Below are positions 22,119-26,631 of a DNA stretch of 26,631 bases, piece by piece. Position 1 is the first letter of the stretch; the number at the start of each line of letters is the position of its first letter. A program made the translations under genes and the position numbers. The notes beneath the pieces are model-generated. The model made no database searches. It saw nothing but the letters and a program-made list of their open reading frames with translations, and had not been told where the DNA came from. The stretch comes from a virus: the IMG/VR virus record IMGVR_UViG_3300037488_001862, positions 1 through 26,631 of that record, one strand, 5' to 3'.

Positions 22119-25100
22119 TTAAATAAACTTTTTAGCCGGTAATAAATAAACGTTTGAACTATCGTATGCTATGAATGTAAGTAAATCAGTTTGTCCACTT
22201 CCTGATGTAGGTAAGTAAGCTGAACCTGATATTTGTTTTACATTTGAACTGAACGATGCCGTTGGTATTCCTACAGTTGTTAATCTTAATGTCACACTCT
22301 CTCCAGCACTTGCGTTCACAATATTAAAGTGTGTAACTCCATTTGGTGCTAAAGATGTAAAGAATCCACCAGCGTTAAAATCAATTGATGCAGTTGATGA
22401 AGCAATTGATGTTGATACTATGTTACCTGCTACACTACCAGTTATTACTAATGAACCTGATAGTACTGCTGAACCTGTGAATGGGAATCCGTTACCACTA
22501 CCTCCACCACCAAATGATGATGTTGCTACTGCGGTTGAAAGATTACCTGCTCCACCTACCCATGCATATCCTTCAGTTAAAGATGCTGTGAATTGACCTG
22601 TTGCTTTTATTGAACCAGTTACTCCTAAAGAACCTGTGATTTGTGCACTACCTGTGAAAGGAAATGCAGTATCTACTATGTTTGAACCCGATATGATATA
22701 TAATGTGTTCACATCAGGTACTGCTAATCCTGCGTATTCTGCTTCAGTTAGTGTTACAATGTGTTCAATTCTAGGTACTGATGGGAATGTATCGTTTCTA
22801 TTATCCACAACCGAACCTGATTCACTTCCTACTTGTATATTCATTGAACCTAATACTGAGAATGAACCTGTGATATCTACATTACCAACATAAGATGCTA
22901 AGAAAGATGTACCTGAAGTACCATTTGAACCAGCCGGTCCAGTAGCAGCTTGTAAGTTTATTGTCCAACTTGCGTATGTTCCACTACCAACTGCTAAAGT
23001 TATTTGGAATGTCATTGAACCTGTAATATCATTATAAGATACTACGATACCTTCCATATAGTTACTTACATCGTAAGCACATACCATAGGTTGTCCTACC
23101 GTATAATCTAATCCAGTTCCTACCGTTATTGTTCTATTGTTACCAATACTTCCTATTGAAATAGAAGTTGTTGATGTTGTTGTATATTGTTGAGATTCTC
23201 CTGATGTACCTGAAGAACCTGATGTTCCATTTATTCCCGATGTGCCACTAACTCCACTAGTCCCACTCACTCCGCTTGTGCCTGAAGTTCCTGATGAACC
23301 AGGATTACCAGGTGCACCATTGAATCCAGAAGTACCAGATGAACCACCCGTCCCACTTACACCAGAAGTTCCTGATGAGCCACCAACTCCGTTTGTACCA
23401 TTAACTCCATTAGTTCCATTAACGCCGCTCGTACCACCACTACCATTCGTACCACTCAAGCTAACACCCGATGTACCTGAACTACCTGCAGTTCCAGAAG
23501 AACCATACGGTTGTGAACCTGTTACAAAGTATAATGTATTAACATCTTTAATAGGAATTGATGCAAAGGATGCTGATGTAAGCGTTACAATCTTAAATCC
23601 TGCAGGTACATCCGTAAACGTATCACCTAATGTAGATACAATTGAACCAGTAGTTCCAGCATTTTGTATCAATGGTATGCTTCCAGTTATTAATAAAGAA
23701 CCTGTTAGTTTTAAGCTACCTGTTATTTCAGCAGAACCAGAGAATGGAAATTGTACACCCTGTATTGAGGATGTTAAAACCAATTGTGTTCTACCATTTG
23801 CTCCACCAACCCAAACATAACCAGAAGGTAATGATGCCGTTAATGCGTTTTGTATATCAATACTTCCAGAAATAACCTGTGAAGATGAGAATGTATTTGA
23901 ACCTGTTGTTGCGTATGAACCTGATTTACTATTCAATGAATTTACTGAACCTGTAATACTATTTGTAAAAGATGCAGTTGCTACCAACCCGGCAGTTCCA
24001 TTTTGTCCTACCCATGCGTATCCATCTCTTAATGAAGCAGTTAATGCTCCATTAACAATTAGAGAACCAGTTACACCATTTTGGAATCTAACTGCGTTAC
24101 CTAATTGTATTTCAGTTCCATTATCTACTATTGATGATGGTCCAATACGCTCTCCGTTATCAATTCCTTTTGGTATTGTGTTTGTTGCTATACCTGTTTC
24201 ATTACCTATATTGTTATATGTTTCAGGTCCTAATATGAATAGTGAAGATGTAGTTCCAGCACCTAATGTGTGTATTGAAATCCATCTATTCTCTACTGAA
24301 TCATAAAAGAATGAACCTGAGTTTTGTGGTAATGAGCCACTATCGTTTACAACCAATCCACCAAATCTTACACCTGGCGTTTGTGTGTTTACTGATATAA
24401 TATTACTTCCAATGTTTAATTGAGAAGATGTGATATAGTTTACTGATGAAGAACCTAATACAGTTAAGTTTTGATTAATGATTAAAGAACCAGACATTAC
24501 GTTTGTTCCTAATCCACTAAATGTACCTACACCACCTACAACTAAATTTCCAGTAAAAGTACCACCACCCTGTGCATCTACTCCACCACTAGCTGATATA
24601 TGTCCACCTAATTTTAAGTTGTTACTTCCAGTTATATTACCTACTATTGATGTACTACCTGATATGTTTGTACTACCAGTTATAGTTGTACTTCCAATTA
24701 TGTTTGTTGAACCCGATACTCTTAATGAACCTGTTGCTCTTAAAGATGATGTCACCTCTAAGTTGTTTGTTTTCATATTAGAAGATGTAATCTCATTTGA
24801 ACGTATGATACCATTACCAGCAGCATCGTATTGCATTTCTAAATTACCATAGATAAATGCAGAACCTGTCACCTTTACGTTACCACCCATTAAATGTAAA
24901 CCACCCTGAACATCTACTGCGTTATATTGAGAACCTGTTACGATTAACCCTTGCTCTAAAACAGTTAAATCATCCACATTAAGTGTAGAGTTAATTGTTA
25001 CACCACTATTAACATTCATTGTTAATGTTGATGTACTCTCCATAACAACATCTGCTCCTGCTGCACCAACTATAAATAAATCACCACCAGATGTATTACC

Positions 25101-25472
25101 AACCTGATGTGGGTTACCTGCTACGGATGATGATATGAATAATGAACCTGATATTGTTTGTGAACCAGCAAACTTATTACTTCCTGTTACGGTTGCTTTA
25201 GTATTGATGTCAGCTTGTAGTACTGATGAACTATAATTCAATTGAGCATCAGTTGCATATTGCATATCCAATGAAGAACTAAAATTCTGCAATGCTGCAA
25301 TACTACCAGATAGTGATTCGGATACACTATTAAATGTACCCTGATTAACAGTGCTATCAATAACATCGGTGTTATACTCTCTTAATATTAGAGGAGTAAT
25401 ATAACCTGTGTTGTTATTGGGGAAGCTACTTTGATTTTCTGCTTCTAACTGTGTTTTATTTAATTGAGACAT
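22119..25472 (-). CDS. Large tail fibre with TGS beta-repeats and collagen-like region, 1117 aa
   Basis: Likely a trimeric side or central fibre. Residues 1-110 may form the helical attachment part. About 110-350 is dense in TGS/SGS-type beta repeats (NIIGSTTITGSTNISGST). GYAWVG-type modules occur near 480, 552 and 969, and a VNTLYF/VNTLYI module near 640 and 917. Residues about 656-760 are collagen-like GSSGTSGVSGTSG repeats. The last 90 residues (THFNIVNASAGESVTLRL; QISGSAYLPTSGSGQTDLL) match a C-terminal domain common in aquatic phage fibres. No enzymatic or peptidase motif is visible. It sits 19 nt after the small Cys-motif gene. Confidence 0.8.
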   Translation of the reverse strand: MSQLNKTQLEAENQSSFPNNNTGYITPLILREYNTDVIDSTVNQGTFNSVSESLSGSIAALQNFSSSLDMQYATDAQLNYSSSVLQADINTKATVTGSNKFAGSQTISGSLFISSSVAGNPHQVGNTSGGDLFIVGAAGADVVMESTSTLTMNVNSGVTINSTLNVDDLTVLEQGLIVTGSQYNAVDVQGGLHLMGGNVKVTGSAFIYGNLEMQYDAAGNGIIRSNEITSSNMKTNNLEVTSSLRATGSLRVSGSTNIIGSTTITGSTNISGSTSIVGNITGSNNLKLGGHISASGGVDAQGGGTFTGNLVVGGVGTFSGLGTNVMSGSLIINQNLTVLGSSSVNYITSSQLNIGSNIISVNTQTPGVRFGGLVVNDSGSLPQNSGSFFYDSVENRWISIHTLGAGTTSSLFILGPETYNNIGNETGIATNTIPKGIDNGERIGPSSIVDNGTEIQLGNAVRFQNGVTGSLIVNGALTASLRDGYAWVGQNGTAGLVATASFTNSITGSVNSLNSKSGSYATTGSNTFSSSQVISGSIDIQNALTASLPSGYVWVGGANGRTQLVLTSSIQGVQFPFSGSAEITGSLKLTGSLLITGSIPLIQNAGTTGSIVSTLGDTFTDVPAGFKIVTLTSASFASIPIKDVNTLYFVTGSQPYGSSGTAGSSGTSGVSLSGTNGSGGTSGVNGTNGVNGTNGVGGSSGTSGVSGTGGSSGTSGFNGAPGNPGSSGTSGTSGVSGTSGVSGTSGINGTSGSSGTSGESQQYTTTSTTSISIGSIGNNRTITVGTGLDYTVGQPMVCAYDVSNYMEGIVVSYNDITGSMTFQITLAVGSGTYASWTINLQAATGPAGSNGTSGTSFLASYVGNVDITGSFSVLGSMNIQVGSESGSVVDNRNDTFPSVPRIEHIVTLTEAEYAGLAVPDVNTLYIISGSNIVDTAFPFTGSAQITGSLGVTGSIKATGQFTASLTEGYAWVGGAGNLSTAVATSSFGGGGSGNGFPFTGSAVLSGSLVITGSVAGNIVSTSIASSTASIDFNAGGFFTSLAPNGVTHFNIVNASAGESVTLRLTTVGIPTASFSSNVKQISGSAYLPTSGSGQTDLLTFIAYDSSNVYLLPAKKFI
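23195..23504 (-). repeat. Collagen-like Gly-X-Y coding repeat
   Basis: Encodes about 103 residues with Gly at every third position, mostly GTSGVSGTSGSSG. Pro is nearly absent; Thr/Ser/Asn fill the other places, as in many phage collagen-like stalks. The underlying DNA has many near-identical 18-30-nt units, likely to vary in number. Confidence 0.85.
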
Positions 25473-25491
25473 ATACGTTAATTAATTTTAC

Positions 25492-25737
25492 TTATGAAAG
25501 GATGTCAAATCCGTTGCTAAACCCACTACTAAATGCTCCTAATACTACTACCGGTGATTGTGTTTGTCCGATACCTTGTTGAAGTAACGCACCATCACAA
25601 CACTTACGTGAGTATGTATTGGAATGTAAGCATAAACATGCTCTACGATTATTCTTTGGTGATGATTTACCCTGCGTAGGTCCTATGTAAACACCTGAAG
25701 TTGCAACAAATCTTGCTAAATACGATGGAGTTGGCAT
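25492..25737 (-). CDS. Small Cys-motif phage protein, 81 aa
   Basis: Recognised by the motif RRACLCLHSNTYSRKCCDGA followed by LLQQGIGQT (residues 31-59), with Cys at 34, 36, 46 and 47. The CxC...TYSxxCC...QGIG pattern recurs in small proteins of Bacteroidota and uncultured aquatic phages, usually before tail fibre genes. Four closely placed Cys suggest zinc binding or disulfides; neither is shown. The first 20 residues (PSYLARFVATSGVYIG) are beta-like. A TATAAATA box lies 62 nt upstream. Confidence 0.65.
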   Translation of the reverse strand: MPTPSYLARFVATSGVYIGPTQGKSSPKNNRRACLCLHSNTYSRKCCDGALLQQGIGQTQSPVVVLGAFSSGFSNGFDILS

Positions 25738-25791
25738 TTTAATATGGTTTAATTATTTAACAAACAACATAACAAAAGTAGTGGATTCTAC

Positions 25792-26052
25792 CTATCTCTT
25801 ATTTATAATCTCTTTTTGTAGCAGATTATGTAATGTGTTTAAATCACTTTGATATGCTAAAAACAATAAACACTTCTCTAATGGGAGTTCAGTGATTTCA
25901 TCAATATTGCGGATATCTCCTCCGGCGAGTTGGATAAGTGCGGAATAGTTTTTCCACTTTCTGCTAAAATTGATTTGATGTGGGGAGCTACTTCCGGCAT
26001 CTCCTTCAAACAATTCAGGGTAGCGCTCGGTAAGACCGTTAATAAACGAACA
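25792..26052 (-). CDS. Second reading frame of the chaperone-like pair, expressed by -1 frameshift or separately
   Basis: This frame is open from the T9 run at 26052-26060 to the stop at 25792. After a slip it would add 86 residues: ...INGLTERYPELFEG, then NFSRKWKNYSALIQLAGGDI and ELPLEKCLLFLAYQSDLNTL. The KWxxYxxLxxLAGGDI / LPLEKCLxFLAY pattern is one I know from the second tail-chaperone-like ORF of Bacteroidota phages. There is no ATG; an isolated TTG at 26011-26013 is the best independent start (73 aa). It overlaps the first frame by about 175 nt. Fusion after residue 168 would give a 254-aa product, like the lambda G/GT arrangement. Confidence 0.65.
   Translation of the reverse strand, partial: CSFINGLTERYPELFEGDAGSSSPHQINFSRKWKNYSALIQLAGGDIRNIDEITELPLEKCLLFLAYQSDLNTLHNLLQKEIINKR
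25800..25807 (-). promoter_or_regulatory. Candidate T4-like late promoter TATAAATA before the Cys-motif gene
   Basis: The minus strand reads TATAAATA from 25807 to 25800, inside the last codons of the chaperone-like second frame and 62 nt before the ATG at 25737. It exactly matches the T4 late consensus and would drive the fibre and adhesin genes. Confidence 0.45.
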
Positions 26053-26555
26053 AAAAAAAACAATGCACCGAAGTGGATATCCATAGTTACATCTAAAAAC
26101 GCATCATCATCTCCATACCCTGTGTACCCTTTAATCTCATACAACCCTGCTGATTTGTGTTGTACCGGTCTATATAGCACACTCATTATCTTTCCCCAAT
26201 TGGCATCTATTTGAAACGTATCCCACTTGCTTATATCTAAGTAAGCACCATACGATATGTTAGATAGGTTAGGTTCAAATCCATACTCCGTACCTCCTAT
26301 GTTTATAAATCGTTGTAGGGGTAAATCGGTTTTGTTCATAAAGTTTACGATATCACTCTTTATTTTGCTTAACACACTAGCTTCCATACTATATAAATAC
26401 TTTGGTGGGAACTCGCATAGGTTGTGTAGGAGAGCAGCTGCGTACCCTTCATCACTATCTCCGTATGTTTTTAAATCCTCTAATAACTTAAGGTATTGTC
26501 TTAAGGTGATAGCACTCCATTCGGTAGGTACTTTAATGTTTATCTTTTGTTTCAT
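25878..26555 (-). CDS. Tail assembly chaperone-like protein, first frame, 225 aa
   Basis: I recognise a family common in tail modules of Bacteroidota phages: IKVPTEWSAITLRQYLKLLED (residues 7-27), LPLQRFINIGGTEYGFEPNL (78-97), SYGAYLDISKWDT (101-113), KIMSVLYRPVQ and HFGALFFFVRLLTVLPSATLNCL (161-183). It probably helps tape measure and tube assembly. Phe166-168 are encoded by nine T, a likely -1 slip site into the second frame, so both a 225-aa and a 254-aa product are expected. The tape measure gene is not adjacent but 20 kb downstream, which weakens the chaperone reading. It starts 1 nt after the stop of an incomplete upstream gene. Confidence 0.65.
   Translation of the reverse strand: MKQKINIKVPTEWSAITLRQYLKLLEDLKTYGDSDEGYAAALLHNLCEFPPKYLYSMEASVLSKIKSDIVNFMNKTDLPLQRFINIGGTEYGFEPNLSNISYGAYLDISKWDTFQIDANWGKIMSVLYRPVQHKSAGLYEIKGYTGYGDDDAFLDVTMDIHFGALFFFVRLLTVLPSATLNCLKEMPEVAPHIKSILAESGKTIPHLSNSPEEISAILMKSLNSH
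26052..26060 (-). promoter_or_regulatory. U9 slippery site for -1 ribosomal frameshifting
   Basis: The mRNA has nine consecutive U (codons 166-168 of the 225-aa frame), which contains the canonical U UUU UUU heptamer in the right phase. Slipping back one base moves ribosomes into the open second frame, ending at 25792. I did not identify a convincing downstream pseudoknot. A homopolymer error in the assembly could mimic this. Confidence 0.55.
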
Positions 26556-26556
26556 A

Positions 26557-26631
26557 TTATCTTTGGTTTGCTTTCTCTCTATATTGTTCTGGATTGATTA
26601 ACTCTATCGTACCTAATGTTGATTTAATAGT
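26557..26631 (-). CDS. C-terminal end of an upstream gene, cut by the window edge
   Basis: The minus strand is open from the right edge to a TAA at 26557-26559, giving 24 residues (TIKSTLGTIELINPEQYREK...). The stop is 1 nt from the chaperone-like ATG, the tight spacing seen throughout this operon, so this is probably the end of a real gene. The product cannot be identified. Confidence 0.5.
   Translation of the reverse strand, partial: TIKSTLGTIELINPEQYREKANQR

Noticed and set aside
23242-23820. Plus-strand 192-aa Pro-rich ORF
   Set aside because: It is the complement of the Gly-X-Y collagen-like repeat (GGN codons give Pro on the other strand), not a gene.
24478-24852. Plus-strand 124-aa Pro/Val-rich ORF
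   Set aside because: It is the antisense shadow of the TGS beta-repeats in the large fibre.
1-26631. tRNA genes, insertion sequences, integrase or attachment sites
   Set aside because: I saw no cloverleaf-like sequence, transposase or integrase motifs, or terminal inverted repeats on either strand; a computational scan was not possible.

Overview
The window looks like part of the genome of a tailed double-stranded DNA phage (Caudoviricetes), probably infecting a member of the Bacteroidota. Four things point that way. The sequence is AT-rich. Start codons have A-rich leaders and no Shine-Dalgarno sequence. Two candidate promoters have the Bacteroidota form (TTG, 20 nt, TAnnTTTG-like). The structural proteins belong to families I recognise from Bacteroidota and uncultured aquatic phages. 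All identifications are by eye, without database searches. The terminase, DNA replication, lysis and integrase genes are not in the window.

Layout. Positions 1-1948 carry a plus-strand block of four small unrecognised genes behind a host-type promoter, closed by a strong intrinsic terminator at 2003-2031. A second, minus-strand terminator lies next to it at 2036-2060. A second host-type promoter then drives a T4 gp55-like late sigma factor (2239-3093, plus). From 3090 to the right edge everything is on the minus strand and reads right to left: an incomplete upstream gene, a chaperone-like pair with a candidate -1 frameshift site (25792-26555), a small Cys-motif protein, and a 1117-residue tail fibre. 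An adhesin and decoration cassette follows (17843-22117: LamG, sulfotransferase-like, two Thr/Ser-rich proteins, DUF1566, spike-base-like, Gly-rich). Next come a scaffold candidate, the major capsid protein and a tail-tube-like protein, ending in a terminator at 15455-15484. The portal, connector, tail-completion and large tail or baseplate proteins occupy 8116-15387. They are followed by a glycosyltransferase, a methyltransferase, a small ORF, the tape measure, an XkdF-type protease and two small proteins with the same N-terminal leader.

How it may work together. Host RNA polymerase would transcribe the plus-strand genes, including the sigma factor. The sigma factor may then redirect polymerase to T4-like late promoters. 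Exact TATAAATA boxes on the minus strand lie 23, 38 and 62 nt before the major capsid, protease and Cys-motif genes. The sigma gene and the last late gene converge with a 4-nt overlap and no terminator between them, so late transcripts may run antisense across the sigma gene to the hairpin at 2041-2060. Thr/Ser-rich mucin-like linkers occur in four virion-type proteins. A glycosyltransferase, a methyltransferase and a sulfotransferase-like protein are encoded on the same strand, so a modified, linker-tethered adhesin system is an attractive but unproven idea.
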